Shown here piece after piece: positions 1 through 7,656 of a stretch of DNA of 17,090 nucleotides (positions are counted from its first letter, which is position 1; each line of letters opens with the position of its first letter). This DNA is from an uncultured bacterium (lineage in GTDB: Bacteria; Bacillota; Clostridia; Lachnospirales; Anaerotignaceae), in the NCBI GenBank assembly GCA_905214825.1, contig CAJMNV010000028.1:1-17090 (forward strand), read 5' to 3'. A model generated the notes under the pieces. The model had not been told where the DNA came from. It was given only the letters and a program-made list of their open reading frames with translations, and did not search any database. The translations under genes were made by a program, and so were the position numbers.

Positions 1-192
1 AGTACTGGATTTGGTGGGGCAGGGGCAACTGCAGAAGATGTGGAATTGTTTGAAAAATACATGAAAGATGGAAAGAAAATCAAAGCGGCTGGCGGTATTC
101 AAGATATAGATACTGCGGAATTGTTTCTGAAATTGGGAGCAGATAGATTGGGTTCCAGCTCTTTGGTGAAGATATGTGAAAAAACAGATTGA
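1..192 (+). CDS. deoC: Deoxyribose-phosphate aldolase, C-terminal part
   Basis: The frame is open from base 1 and stops with TGA at 190-192, giving the last 63 residues. The enzyme cleaves 2-deoxyribose-5-phosphate to glyceraldehyde-3-phosphate and acetaldehyde in deoxynucleoside breakdown. The fragment opens with STGFG, which in the family follows almost directly after the Schiff-base lysine. That lysine would lie just outside the window. The second conserved active-site lysine is present in IKAAGGI (fragment residue 28), followed by the C-terminal phosphate-binding strand GADRLGSSS. The end is family-typical and shows no truncation. The next gene begins 72 nt later after a weak hairpin (194-223). 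It is not functionally related to the transporter that follows, so the two probably belong to different units. The identification rests on recognising the TIM-barrel C-terminus. Confidence 0.9.
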   Translation, partial: STGFGGAGATAEDVELFEKYMKDGKKIKAAGGIQDIDTAELFLKLGADRLGSSSLVKICEKTD

Positions 193-193
193 T

Positions 194-223
194 ATGCGGT
201 CGTTTTGGGAATGCGACATGCAT
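194..223 (+). other. Imperfect hairpin between deoC and the transporter
   Basis: ATGC (194-197) can pair with GCAT (220-223) and GTCG (199-202) with CGAC (214-217), separated by a small internal loop. It starts right after the deoC stop. No run of T follows, so it is not a canonical intrinsic terminator. It may be an mRNA 3' end stabiliser or chance. The rest of the 193-264 gap shows no promoter I would defend. Confidence 0.3.
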
Positions 224-264
224 AACATAAATAAAAAAGGTATTAGAAAAAGGAGGAAATAAAA

Positions 265-1053
265 ATGGGTTTATTTAAAAAATTTGGAGCAACAACATTG
301 GCAGCAATGATGGTAATGAGTTTGGCAGCTTGTGGTGGTTCTGAACCAGCAGAAAATACTGAAAGTGGTGATTCCGCTGCAACAAAAACATATAAAATTG
401 CAACAGATACTACATTTGCACCATTTGACTTCCAAGATGAAACAGGTAAAATGGTTGGTATTGATATTGACTTAATCAATGCAATTGCAGAAGACCAAGG
501 TTTCCAAATAGAGTTGAATTCTTTGGGTTTTGACGCTGCAGTACAGGCATTGGAAGCTGGTCAGGCAGATGGCGTAATTGCTGGTATGAGCATTAACCCA
601 GATAGACAGAAAAAATTTGATTTTTCAGAACCTTATTTTGATAGCGGTGTTGTGATGGGCGTAAAAGAAGATAATGAAGAAATCAAAGCATATGAAGATT
701 TGTCAGGTAAAAAAGTAGCTGTAAAAATTGGTACAGAAGGACAGATGTTTGCAGACTCTATCAAAGAGGAATATGGTTTTACAACAGTGACATTTGATGA
801 TTCCAGTTCCATGTATTTGGACGTAAAAACAGGAAATTCTGTGGCTTGCTTTGAAGACGAACCTGTTTTGGCTTACAATATTGCAAAAGATATTGGTTTG
901 AAAATTGTGACAGAAAAAGAAAGAGGCAGTTCTTATGGTTTTGCTGTAAACAAAGGCAAAAATGCAGAACTGTTGCAAATGTTTAATGATGGTTTGAAAA
1001 ATCTGAAAGAAAACGGAAAATATGATGAAATTGTGGATAAATACACAAAATAA
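265..1053 (+). CDS. Amino acid ABC transporter, substrate-binding lipoprotein
   Basis: This is a 262-residue extracellular solute-binding protein of family 3 (SBP_bac_3). It captures an amino acid outside the membrane and hands it to the permease encoded next. The N-terminus is a lipoprotein signal: Lys residues at 5-6, a hydrophobic stretch, then the lipobox LAAC ending at Cys23, followed by a Gly/Ser/Glu-rich tether. The mature domain carries family features such as FAPFDFQDETGKMVGIDIDL and the hinge region GMSINPDRQKKFDFSEPY. The start at 265 has a strong AGGAGG site eight bases upstream. The three genes 265-2491 form one transporter operon. The ligand cannot be read from the sequence; glutamine, arginine, cystine or another polar amino acid are all possible. 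No clear promoter is visible in 193-264. Confidence 0.93.
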   Translation: MGLFKKFGATTLAAMMVMSLAACGGSEPAENTESGDSAATKTYKIATDTTFAPFDFQDETGKMVGIDIDLINAIAEDQGFQIELNSLGFDAAVQALEAGQADGVIAGMSINPDRQKKFDFSEPYFDSGVVMGVKEDNEEIKAYEDLSGKKVAVKIGTEGQMFADSIKEEYGFTTVTFDDSSSMYLDVKTGNSVACFEDEPVLAYNIAKDIGLKIVTEKERGSSYGFAVNKGKNAELLQMFNDGLKNLKENGKYDEIVDKYTK

Positions 1054-1103
1054 TGTGGTTATCTAAAACAAGAAATTTGTCTTTTAGTTGGGAGTAGTGT
1101 TTT

Positions 1104-1766
1104 ATGGGAACAAGTATGAACTTTTTTGAATATGCGGCGAATATATCCCCTCGTTTATTCATAGGGTTGCAAATGACTGTTGCAATGACGGTTTGTGCCT
1201 TGGCGTTAGGGATTGTGGTGGGTTTGATTACCTGCCTGTTCTCCATATCAAAATATAAAGTATTGAATATGATTTCAGGGGTGTATTTGAGTGTCATTCG
1301 TGGTACACCTTTGATGGTACAGGCAACATTTATTTATTTTGGTATTAGTGGTGTATTGCAAATATCAATATCACCATTTTTGGCATCAATCATTGTGTTG
1401 ATGCTCAACTCTGGTGCATATCTGTCTGAAATTTTCAGAAGTGGTATCAATGCTGTAAACAAAGGACAGATGGAAGCAGCCAGAAGTTTGGGTTTGCCAA
1501 AAGGTGTGGCAATGCGAAAAATTATATTGCCACAAGCCATTCGCATGGTAATTCCTTCTGTTGCAAACCAATTTATCATTACATTAAAAGATACCTCTAT
1601 ACTTTCCGTAATTGGTATTACCGAATTGATGTTTCAAAGTAAGCAGATTGTGGCAGGCAATATGCGTGCATTTGAAACATATGCGATTGTTGCAGTTTGG
1701 TACTATGTGCTTGTGATGTTGTTGACACAATTGTTCAAAGTACTGGAAAGGAAGTTGGCAAAATGA
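1104..1766 (+). CDS. Amino acid ABC transporter permease
   Basis: This 220-residue integral membrane protein belongs to the HisM/GlnP (PAAT) family and forms the membrane channel of the amino acid importer. Hydrophobic segments lie near residues 18-45, 55-80, 85-105 and 185-212. The cytoplasmic EAA loop that docks on the ATPase is clear: EAARSLGLPKGVAMRKIILP, then QAIRMVIPSV. The conserved SVIRGTPLMVQ segment after the second membrane span is also present. The start at 1104 has a GGGAG site about nine bases upstream; a second ATG four codons later is possible. The 50-nt gap to the lipoprotein gene contains a small A/T stem (1064-1071 with 1077-1086). Such a stem could let the binding protein be made in excess, but that is inference. 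The stop codon overlaps the start of the ATPase gene. Confidence 0.93.
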   Translation: MGTSMNFFEYAANISPRLFIGLQMTVAMTVCALALGIVVGLITCLFSISKYKVLNMISGVYLSVIRGTPLMVQATFIYFGISGVLQISISPFLASIIVLMLNSGAYLSEIFRSGINAVNKGQMEAARSLGLPKGVAMRKIILPQAIRMVIPSVANQFIITLKDTSILSVIGITELMFQSKQIVAGNMRAFETYAIVAVWYYVLVMLLTQLFKVLERKLAK

Positions 1767-2491
1767 CAAAAGTAAAAGTGGAAAATTTGAAAAAAAGTTT
1801 TGGTAAATTGGAAGTGTTGAAAGACATCAATATGGAAGTACAAGAGGGCGAAGTGGTTTGTTTGATTGGGCCTTCTGGTTCTGGCAAAAGTACATTTTTG
1901 CGTTGTTTGAATAAATTGGAAGAACCGACAGGCGGTTCTGTGATTGTAGATGACTATGATTTGATGTTGAAAACGGCTGATATTAACAAAATCCGTGAAA
2001 ATATTGGTATGGTGTTTCAACAATTTAATCTGTTTCCGCATTTGTCTGTGTTGGAGAATATTACACTGGCACCTGTGGACAGAAAACGTATGACAAAAGC
2101 AGAGGCTCAGGAAAAAGCAAAATCTTTGCTGGATAGAGTTGGGCTTTTGGATAAGGCAGATGTATATCCTGCAAGTTTGTCAGGGGGGCAGCAACAAAGG
2201 GTTGCCATTGCAAGAGCATTGGCAATGGAACCGGATATTATGCTCTTTGATGAACCAACTTCTGCACTCGACCCAGAAATGGTTGGAGAAGTGCTTGATG
2301 TTATGAAAAAACTGGCAGCAGATGGTATGACAATGGTTGTGGTAACACACGAAATGGGTTTTGCACGTGAAGTGGCTGACCGTGTGGTATTTATGGACGG
2401 TGGCTATATTGTGGAACAAGGTACACCAGAAGAAGTGTTTGGCAATCCCCAGAATAAAAGAACACAAGATTTCTTAAACAAAGTGTTATAA
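1763..2491 (+). CDS. Amino acid ABC transporter ATP-binding protein
   Basis: This 242-residue cytoplasmic ATPase of the GlnQ/HisP class powers the importer. All nucleotide-binding motifs are intact: Walker A GPSGSGKST (residues 36-44), Q-loop VFQQFNLFPH, signature LSGGQQQR, Walker B IMLFDEPTSALD and the switch histidine in VVTHEM. I start at 1763, where ATG overlaps the permease stop (ATGA) and the conserved N-terminus (KVENLKKSFG) begins. A longer in-frame opening exists upstream but lies inside the permease gene. The overlap implies translational coupling, as expected for paired subunits. A terminator-like hairpin follows at 2545-2583. The substrate is not determined by this subunit. Confidence 0.96.
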   Translation: MTKVKVENLKKSFGKLEVLKDINMEVQEGEVVCLIGPSGSGKSTFLRCLNKLEEPTGGSVIVDDYDLMLKTADINKIRENIGMVFQQFNLFPHLSVLENITLAPVDRKRMTKAEAQEKAKSLLDRVGLLDKADVYPASLSGGQQQRVAIARALAMEPDIMLFDEPTSALDPEMVGEVLDVMKKLAADGMTMVVVTHEMGFAREVADRVVFMDGGYIVEQGTPEEVFGNPQNKRTQDFLNKVL

Positions 2492-2544
2492 TTTTTATCA
2501 AAAACACAACCCCCAAAAGTATATCAAAACAAGACAATCAAAAT

Positions 2545-2583
2545 AACCACTGCGAACCATATGGTTTTGTGGTGGTTTTTTTG
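2545..2583 (+). terminator. Intrinsic terminator after the ABC transporter operon
   Basis: Outer arms AACCAC (2545-2550) and GTGGTT (2572-2577) enclose a second self-complementary block, AACCAT/ATGGTT (2555-2566). A run of eight T follows (2576-2583). The position, 54 nt past the ATPase stop and just before the next promoter, fits the end of the transporter transcript. Confidence 0.8.
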
Positions 2584-2599
2584 AGAATGGCAAAATAAC

Positions 2600-2628
2600 T
2601 TGCATAACATGGCAAAAGGTGTTATACT
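2600..2628 (+). promoter_or_regulatory. Sigma-A type promoter of the rimP-nusA-infB operon
   Basis: The -35 box TTGCAT (2600-2605) and -10 box TATACT (2623-2628) are separated by exactly 17 nt. A TG dinucleotide one base before the -10 gives an extended -10. Transcription would start near 2635, leaving a leader of about 95 nt before rimP. It lies directly after the transporter terminator, where an operon promoter is needed. Confidence 0.8.
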
Positions 2629-2659
2629 AATGTCAATGGTAAACAGAAATTGTGGTCGC

Positions 2660-2690
2660 AAGAGTGGGTGAGAACCCACTCTTTGTTATT
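2660..2690 (+). promoter_or_regulatory. Leader hairpin with GNRA loop upstream of rimP, candidate weak (NusA-dependent) terminator
   Basis: The arms 2660-2669 and 2674-2683 form a perfect 10-bp stem closed by the tetraloop GAGA, a GNRA type. The downstream tract is T-rich but interrupted (TTGTTATT, 2683-2690). A strong stem with a broken U-tract is the design of weak intrinsic terminators that need NusA. In B. subtilis the operon encoding NusA is reported to be autoregulated by NusA-dependent termination in its leader. That this hairpin does the same is inference from position and shape. Confidence 0.6.
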
Positions 2691-2728
2691 GCTAGGCAAA
2701 TATAAGAAAGTGATATGAGGTGATGGTT

Positions 2729-3193
2729 ATGGCAAAGAGTAATACAGAAAAAAAAATACTTCCCTTGCTGGAACCCATTGTGGAAGAAAAAGGGTTAGAG
2801 CTGGTTGATGTAGAATTTGTAAAAGAAGGGGCAAATTGGTATCTGCGTATTTATATTGATAAAGATGGTGGCGTTTCCATTGATGATTGTGAAGGCGTGA
2901 GTCGTGCATTGGAAGCAAAATTGGACGAAACAGACCCCATTGAACAGGCGTATATATTGGAAGTGAGCTCTCCTGGTATTGACCGCCCATTGAAAAAAGA
3001 TGCAGATTTTGTAAAATTTCAAGGTGAAATCATTGATGTGAAATTGTACAAACCATTGGATGGAAAAAAACAATATCAAGGTAAATTGTTGGGATTGCAA
3101 GATGGTGTCATTTCTTTGGAGGAAGAAGATGGTGCTGTGCGTACATTTACACAAAAAGAAACCGCAGATGTTAGATTGGCAGTGATTTTTTAA
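2729..3193 (+). CDS. rimP: Ribosome maturation factor RimP
   Basis: This 154-residue cytoplasmic protein is needed for maturation of the 30S ribosomal subunit. It has the two-domain RimP layout: an N-terminal domain with LELVDVEFVKEG and LRIYIDKDGGVSIDDC, the hallmark EVSSPGIDRPLKK near the domain junction, and a C-terminal Sm-like barrel (DVKLYKPLDGKKQYQGKLLG). The length is normal. GTG (2720), ATG (2723) and ATG (2729) are all in frame; I choose 2729 because GAGG at 2717-2720 then sits eight bases away. It is the first gene of the operon, 41 nt before nusA, the classic Gram-positive arrangement (ylxS-nusA). Confidence 0.95.
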   Translation: MAKSNTEKKILPLLEPIVEEKGLELVDVEFVKEGANWYLRIYIDKDGGVSIDDCEGVSRALEAKLDETDPIEQAYILEVSSPGIDRPLKKDADFVKFQGEIIDVKLYKPLDGKKQYQGKLLGLQDGVISLEEEDGAVRTFTQKETADVRLAVIF

Positions 3194-3234
3194 TACAAAG
3201 ATACATTTGAGAGAAAAAGGGAGGAATAGGAAAA

Positions 3235-4407
3235 ATGGATAGAGTAGAATTTATGGAAGCATTGCATTTGATTGAAAAAGAAAAGGGGATTGACAAAGAA
3301 ATTATTTTGGAAGCGATTGAAGTTTCTTTGGTTTCCGCTTGTAAAAAGAATTTTGGTTCTAACCAAAATATCAAAGTTGTGATTGATAGAGAAACTGGTA
3401 ATGTGGCTTGTTATGCACAACGTGAGGTTGTGGAAGATGTGTTGGATGAACAAAATGAAATTGATTTGATGGCAGCAAGAATATTAAACCCCAGCTATCA
3501 AATTGGGGATATGGTGGATTTGGAAGTGACACCAAAAGATTTTGGTCGTGTGGCAGCACAAACAGCAAAACAAGTGGTGTTGCAAAAAATTAGAGAAGCA
3601 GAAAGAGAAATTTTGTACAATCAGTATATCACACAAGAAAGAGAAGTGGTGACAGCAGTTGTACAAAGAAAAGAAAGAAGAAATATTATTGTACAGATAG
3701 GGAAAATGGACGCAATATTATCTCCCAATGAACAAATTGCAGGAGAAACATATAATTTTATGCAACGTTTGAAAGTGTATGTATTGGAAGTAAAACAAAC
3801 ACCAAAAGGCCCTCAGATTTATGTGTCCAGAACACACCCAGAATTGGTAAAACGTTTGTTTGAACAAGAAGTGCCAGAAGTGCATGATGGTACTGTGGAA
3901 ATCAAAAGCATTGCCAGAGAAGCAGGCAGCAGAACAAAAATTGCTGTGTATTCCAAAAATGAAAATGTAGATGCATTGGGGGCTTGCGTGGGACAAAATG
4001 GTTGCCGTGTGAATATGATTGTCAATGAGTTGGGTGGCGAAAAAATCGATGTCATTACTTGGAGCGAAGACCCAAAAGAATTTATTGCAGCAGCGTTGAG
4101 TCCTTCCAAAGTGGTTGCGGTTGTGATTAACGAAGAAGATCAAAGTGCAAAAATTGTTGTGCCAGACCATCAGCTTTCTTTGGCAATCGGTAAAGAAGGA
4201 CAAAATGCAAGATTGTCTGCAAAATTGACTGGTTGGAGAATTGATATTAAAAGCGAAACACAAGCGAAAGAAACAAACTTCTTGGAAGAAGATGAAATGA
4301 AACAAAGCCAAGAAGAAATGGCTGAAATTTTGGAAGAACAAACAGAAATGTCAGAAATGACAGAAAATCAAGAACAACAAACAATCAAAGAAACAGAAGA
4401 AGTATAA
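3235..4407 (+). CDS. nusA: Transcription termination/antitermination protein NusA
   Basis: This 390-residue protein binds RNA polymerase and nascent RNA, promotes pausing and intrinsic termination, and takes part in rRNA antitermination complexes. The domains in order are an RNA polymerase-binding N-terminal domain (about 1-130), an S1 domain (about 134-200), KH1 (about 229-285, loop GQNG at 253-256) and KH2 (about 292-340, IGKEGQNARLSAKLTGW). The last 46 residues (about 345-390) are a Glu/Gln/Met/Thr-rich acidic tail, probably disordered. It lacks the two acidic repeat domains of the E. coli protein, as usual outside Proteobacteria. The start has GGGAGGA upstream. NusA may control its own operon through the hairpin at 2660-2690. 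Confidence 0.97.
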   Translation: MDRVEFMEALHLIEKEKGIDKEIILEAIEVSLVSACKKNFGSNQNIKVVIDRETGNVACYAQREVVEDVLDEQNEIDLMAARILNPSYQIGDMVDLEVTPKDFGRVAAQTAKQVVLQKIREAEREILYNQYITQEREVVTAVVQRKERRNIIVQIGKMDAILSPNEQIAGETYNFMQRLKVYVLEVKQTPKGPQIYVSRTHPELVKRLFEQEVPEVHDGTVEIKSIAREAGSRTKIAVYSKNENVDALGACVGQNGCRVNMIVNELGGEKIDVITWSEDPKEFIAAALSPSKVVAVVINEEDQSAKIVVPDHQLSLAIGKEGQNARLSAKLTGWRIDIKSETQAKETNFLEEDEMKQSQEEMAEILEEQTEMSEMTENQEQQTIKETEEV

Positions 4408-4425
4408 GAAACGGGGGCGGCGGTT

Positions 4426-4704
4426 ATGATGAAACAACGGAAAGTGCCTTTGCGAAAATGTACAGGTTGTCAGGAAATGAAAGACAAAAGAGAATTGGTG
4501 CGTGTTGTAAGAAATGATGCCGGAGAATTTTGTTTAGACCGTACAGGCAAAAAACCCGGACGTGGGGCATATATTTGTCCCAATGCTGTATGTTTGGCAA
4601 AAGCACAAAAGGCAAAAGGCTTGGAGCGTTCTTTCAAAGCACCCGTGCCCAAAGAAGTGTATGAGGCATTGAAAGAACAGTTGGCAGGTGAAAATGATGC
4701 ATAA
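4426..4704 (+). CDS. rnpM: YlxR-family RNA-binding protein (RnpM, RNase P modulator)
   Basis: This is a 92-residue DUF448 protein. The family signature is clear: PLRKCTGCQEMKDKRELVRV at the N-terminus and GRGAYICPNAVCLAKA in the middle, with the conserved cysteines at 12 and 15 and in the CPNAVC segment. The B. subtilis member has been reported to bind RNase P RNA and modulate its activity; the assignment here rests on homology. Its place between nusA and ylxQ is the standard order. The ribosome binding site is G-rich rather than a clean AGGAGG (GGGGG at 4413-4417). An ATG at 4429 could also be the start. Its end overlaps the start of ylxQ. Confidence 0.93.
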   Translation: MMKQRKVPLRKCTGCQEMKDKRELVRVVRNDAGEFCLDRTGKKPGRGAYICPNAVCLAKAQKAKGLERSFKAPVPKEVYEALKEQLAGENDA

Positions 4705-5023
4705 ATTTTATTCCTTATTGGGACTTTGTAAAAAAGCAGGAAAACTTGCCGGCGGAGAAACGGCAGCAGAAGAAGCTGTGAGAGGAAAAACGGCGTTGTT
4801 GCTTATTGTGGCAGAAGATGCGTCTAAAAATACAAAAAAGAAATTTCATAATTCTGCAAAATATTATCAAATTCCGATTGTGGAATATGGTACAAAACAA
4901 CAGCTTGGCAGAGCCGTAGGTGAAGAGGTACGAGCGGTGTTTGCTGTGACAGAACCAGGATTTGCAAAAAAATTGGAACAAATTGCACAACAACTGCATG
5001 GAACGGAAATAGAAAGCATATAA
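4697..5023 (+). CDS. ylxQ: L7Ae-family ribosomal protein-like YlxQ
   Basis: This 108-residue protein is of the L7Ae/L30e/S12e/Gadd45 fold, related to kink-turn RNA binders. Conserved features include the opening FYSLLGLCKKAGKLAGGE, the core ALLLIVAEDASKNTKKKF and the later GRAVGEEVRAVFAVTEPGF. Family members in Gram-positive bacteria sit beside the nusA-infB genes and are thought to bind structured RNA; the exact cellular role is unclear. In-frame starts at GTG 4688, ATG 4694 and ATG 4697 are possible. I prefer 4697 because AGG at 4686-4688 lies eight bases upstream. The gene overlaps the end of rnpM by 8 nt, which suggests translational coupling. Confidence 0.9.
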   Translation: MHKFYSLLGLCKKAGKLAGGETAAEEAVRGKTALLLIVAEDASKNTKKKFHNSAKYYQIPIVEYGTKQQLGRAVGEEVRAVFAVTEPGFAKKLEQIAQQLHGTEIESI

Positions 5024-5033
5024 ACAGAAAGGT

Positions 5034-5042
5034 GAGGTGGGG
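5034..5042 (+). promoter_or_regulatory. Ribosome binding site that fixes the infB start
   Basis: GAGG at 5034-5037 within GAGGTGGGG lies eight bases before ATG 5046. An in-frame GTG at 5037 overlaps this site and cannot use it. The site therefore favours 5046, which also matches the conserved start MSKMRIYELAK. Confidence 0.7.
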
Positions 5043-5045
5043 CGA

Positions 5046-7259
5046 ATGTCCAAAATGCGTATTTATGAATTGGCAAAACAATTAGGCGTTCCCAATAAGG
5101 AATTGATGGGAAGATTAGAAAGTGTTGGTATACAGGCAAATAGTCATATGAGCATGATTGGTGATGCGGAAGCACAAAAAATAAAAGAATTGTATCAACC
5201 ACAAAAAGCGGAAAATACAAAAAAACAAGAACCAAAAGAACAAACAAACAAAAAAAACAATCATAAAAATGGCGGTCAAAACCAGCAAAAAAATCAACAA
5301 AATCAAAAAAATCAGCAGCAAAACCGCAATGAAGAGAAAAACGGGCAAAATAACCAGAACAAAAAAGACAAAAAAGGGAAAAATAAAAAAGACCAAAGAC
5401 CAAAAGAAAATCCTTTGGAACGCAGAAGAAGGGAATTGGAAGAAGAAGCAGCTTTGTTGGCAGAATTGGAAGCTCTGGAAGCAACAGAAAAAGCAGAAGG
5501 CAATGACCCTGTTATCAAAACCATTCCAGAAAGCATTACTGTAAAAGATTTGGCAGAAGTGTTGGGCAAAAAAGGGGCAGATTTGGTGATGGCTTTGATG
5601 AAAAAAGGCAAAATGCTCAATATCAATGCAACATTGGATTTTGAAACCGCAGCAGCAATTGCAGAAGAATATAATGTTATTTTGGAAGTGGAAGAAGAAA
5701 AAGACATTATGGAAACTGTGTTTGCAGAGGAAGAAGATGATGAAAGCAAATTGAAAGAACGACCTCCTGTTGTGGTTGTTATGGGACACGTTGACCATGG
5801 GAAAACATCTTTGTTAGATGCAATCCGTCATAGTGATGTGACAAAAGGTGAAGCCGGTGGTATTACACAGCATATTGGTGCATATACTGTGCAGATTGAT
5901 GGAAAACCAATCACATTTTTGGATACCCCTGGGCATGAAGCGTTTACGGCAATGCGTATGAGAGGTACACAGATTACAGATATTGCTATATTGGTGGTTG
6001 CGGCAGATGATGGTGTGATGCCGCAGACAATAGAAGCCATTAACCATGCCAAAGCAGCAGGTGTGGAAATTATTGTTGCGATAAACAAAATGGATAAACC
6101 ATCTGCAAATCCTGACAGAGTGAAACAAGAATTGGTAGAATATGAATTGGTTGCAGAAGATTGGGGTGGTCAGACCATTTGCGTGCCTGTGTCTGCGGCA
6201 ACAAAAGATGGTATTGACTCTTTGTTGGAAATGATTATATTGGTTGCAGAAATGAAAGAATTGAAAGCAAACCCAAACAAAAAAGCAAGAGGTGCTATCA
6301 TAGAAGCACAGCTTGACAAAGGCAGAGGTCCTGTGGCAACCGTATTGGTGCAAAATGGTACATTGCAAGTGGGTGACCCTATTGTGGCAGGTTGTGCTTA
6401 TGGTAAAATTAGAGCTATGACGGATGATAAGGGTAGACGTGTGAAAAAAGCGGGTCCATCTACACCTGTGGAAATATTGGGGCTTTCCGAAGTGCCTTCT
6501 GCTGGGGATAGTTTCTATATTGCGGCAAATGATAAACAGGCAAGACAGGTTGCAGAAAGCATTATTGCCAAAAACAGAGAAAATCTTATCAAAGAAACAC
6601 CGCAGAAAGTTTCTTTGGACGATTTGTTCTCTCAAATACAAAGTGGTAATGTAAAAGAATTGAATATTGTGGTAAAAGCAGACGTGCAAGGTTCTGTGGA
6701 AGCAGTGCGTCAAAGTTTGGAACGTTTGTCCAATGAAGAAGTACGTGTGAGAATCATACATGGTGGTGTGGGGGCGATTACAGAAAGCGATGTGATGTTG
6801 GCATCTGCATCAAATGCCATTATCATTGGTTTTAATGTGCGTCCAGAACCTGCAGCGAAAGCATTTGCTGATGAAGAAAAAGTAGATGTGCGTTTGTATC
6901 GTGTCATTTATAATGCGATTGAAGATATTACTGCAGCAATGAAAGGGTTGCTTGACCCGATATTTGAAGAAAAAGTATTGGGGCATGCAGAAGTACGTCA
7001 GTTGTTTAAAGCTTCCGGTGTGGGTACGATTGCTGGTAGTTATGTGAAAGATGGTAAATTTGTAAGAAATTGTCAAGTTCGTATTGTTCGTGATGGCATT
7101 GTGGTGTATGAGGGCGATTTGGAAAGCTTGAAACGCTTTAAAGATGATGTGAAAGAAGTTACGGCTGGTTACGAATGTGGTTTGGTGTTCAAAAAATTTA
7201 ATGATGTGAAAGAAGGCGACTGGATAGAAGCCTTTACGATGGTGGAAGTACCAAGATAA
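5046..7259 (+). CDS. infB: Translation initiation factor IF-2
   Basis: This 737-residue GTPase places initiator tRNA on the 30S subunit and promotes subunit joining. Domains in order are an IF2_N helical module (residues 4-50), a Lys/Asn/Gln-rich linker (51-122), an Arg/Glu-rich helix (125-150) and a second IF2_N module (163-212). The G domain follows, with G1 GHVDHGKT (247-254), G2 around GGITQHIGAY, G3 DTPGHE (from 293), G4 NKMD (from 347) and G5 SAATKDG. Domains II, III and the C-terminal tRNA-binding domain IV complete the protein (end about 737). All GTPase motifs are intact. The linker is nearly pure K/N/Q/D/E and should be disordered. Spacing to rbfA is 13 nt; ylxP, found at this spot in B. 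subtilis, is absent. Confidence 0.98.
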   Translation: MSKMRIYELAKQLGVPNKELMGRLESVGIQANSHMSMIGDAEAQKIKELYQPQKAENTKKQEPKEQTNKKNNHKNGGQNQQKNQQNQKNQQQNRNEEKNGQNNQNKKDKKGKNKKDQRPKENPLERRRRELEEEAALLAELEALEATEKAEGNDPVIKTIPESITVKDLAEVLGKKGADLVMALMKKGKMLNINATLDFETAAAIAEEYNVILEVEEEKDIMETVFAEEEDDESKLKERPPVVVVMGHVDHGKTSLLDAIRHSDVTKGEAGGITQHIGAYTVQIDGKPITFLDTPGHEAFTAMRMRGTQITDIAILVVAADDGVMPQTIEAINHAKAAGVEIIVAINKMDKPSANPDRVKQELVEYELVAEDWGGQTICVPVSAATKDGIDSLLEMIILVAEMKELKANPNKKARGAIIEAQLDKGRGPVATVLVQNGTLQVGDPIVAGCAYGKIRAMTDDKGRRVKKAGPSTPVEILGLSEVPSAGDSFYIAANDKQARQVAESIIAKNRENLIKETPQKVSLDDLFSQIQSGNVKELNIVVKADVQGSVEAVRQSLERLSNEEVRVRIIHGGVGAITESDVMLASASNAIIIGFNVRPEPAAKAFADEEKVDVRLYRVIYNAIEDITAAMKGLLDPIFEEKVLGHAEVRQLFKASGVGTIAGSYVKDGKFVRNCQVRIVRDGIVVYEGDLESLKRFKDDVKEVTAGYECGLVFKKFNDVKEGDWIEAFTMVEVPR

Positions 7260-7272
7260 GTAGGTGAAATAT

Positions 7273-7656
7273 ATGAAAAACAATACTAGAATTTCTCGTA
7301 TCAATGATGAAATTTTTAAAGAAGTATCTCAAATCATTCGTGGAGAGTTGAAAGACCCACGTGTAGGCGTAATGACAAGTGTTGTAAGAGTTGAAACAAC
7401 ACCGGATTTGAAATATTGTAAAATTTATGTTTCTGTTTTGGGTGATGAAACGCAGAAAGACAGCGTAATGAAAGGTTTGAAAAATGCAAGCGGCTTTATA
7501 CGCCATCAGCTTGCACAAAGAGTCAATTTGCGTTTTACACCAGAATTGACATTCAAATTAGACGAGTCCGCAGAATATGCTGTGCGTATGAACCAGTTGA
7601 TGGAACAAATTGCAAAAGACCGTCAAGAAAGAGAAGTGCATGAAGATGCAGAATAA
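7273..7656 (+). CDS. rbfA: Ribosome-binding factor A
   Basis: This 127-residue single KH-like protein binds the immature 30S subunit and helps 16S rRNA 5' end maturation. Conserved segments are the N-terminal helix RINDEIFKEVSQIIRGELKD, DPRVGVMTSVVRVETTPDLK, the KIYVSVLGDE strand and the C-terminal RFTPELTFKLDES. I start at ATG 7273 (MKNNTRISR) because AGGTG at 7262-7266 sits just upstream; an in-frame GTG at 7264 overlaps that site. The length is typical. Its last codons overlap nrnA by 11 nt. Confidence 0.95.
   Translation: MKNNTRISRINDEIFKEVSQIIRGELKDPRVGVMTSVVRVETTPDLKYCKIYVSVLGDETQKDSVMKGLKNASGFIRHQLAQRVNLRFTPELTFKLDESAEYAVRMNQLMEQIAKDRQEREVHEDAE

Noticed and set aside
193..264. Promoter for the transporter operon
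   Set aside because: TTGATA at 189-194 and TTGGGA at 205-210 have no acceptable -10 at 16-18 nt. The best -10-like boxes match poorly, so I do not call one.
1697..1762. Upstream extension of the ABC ATPase frame
   Set aside because: It lies within the permease gene and adds residues not found in the family. ATG 1763 overlaps the permease stop and begins at the conserved N-terminus.
3718..4341. Minus-strand open frame opposite nusA, and similar ones opposite the infB linker (4867-5798)
   Set aside because: The Phe-rich runs reflect GAA/AAA/CAA-rich codons on the + strand. Nothing in them looks like a real protein.
5269..5544. Second + strand reading frame inside infB
   Set aside because: It arises from A-rich repeats of the linker in another frame, giving only Lys/Thr/Gln low-complexity sequence. 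No frameshift is needed because IF-2 reads through intact.
5814..6761. A 315-codon open frame on the minus strand opposite infB
   Set aside because: It is antisense to a clear IF-2 gene, is rich in Cys, His, Phe and Thr as expected for the complement of K/E/D-rich coding, and has no ribosome binding site or family features.
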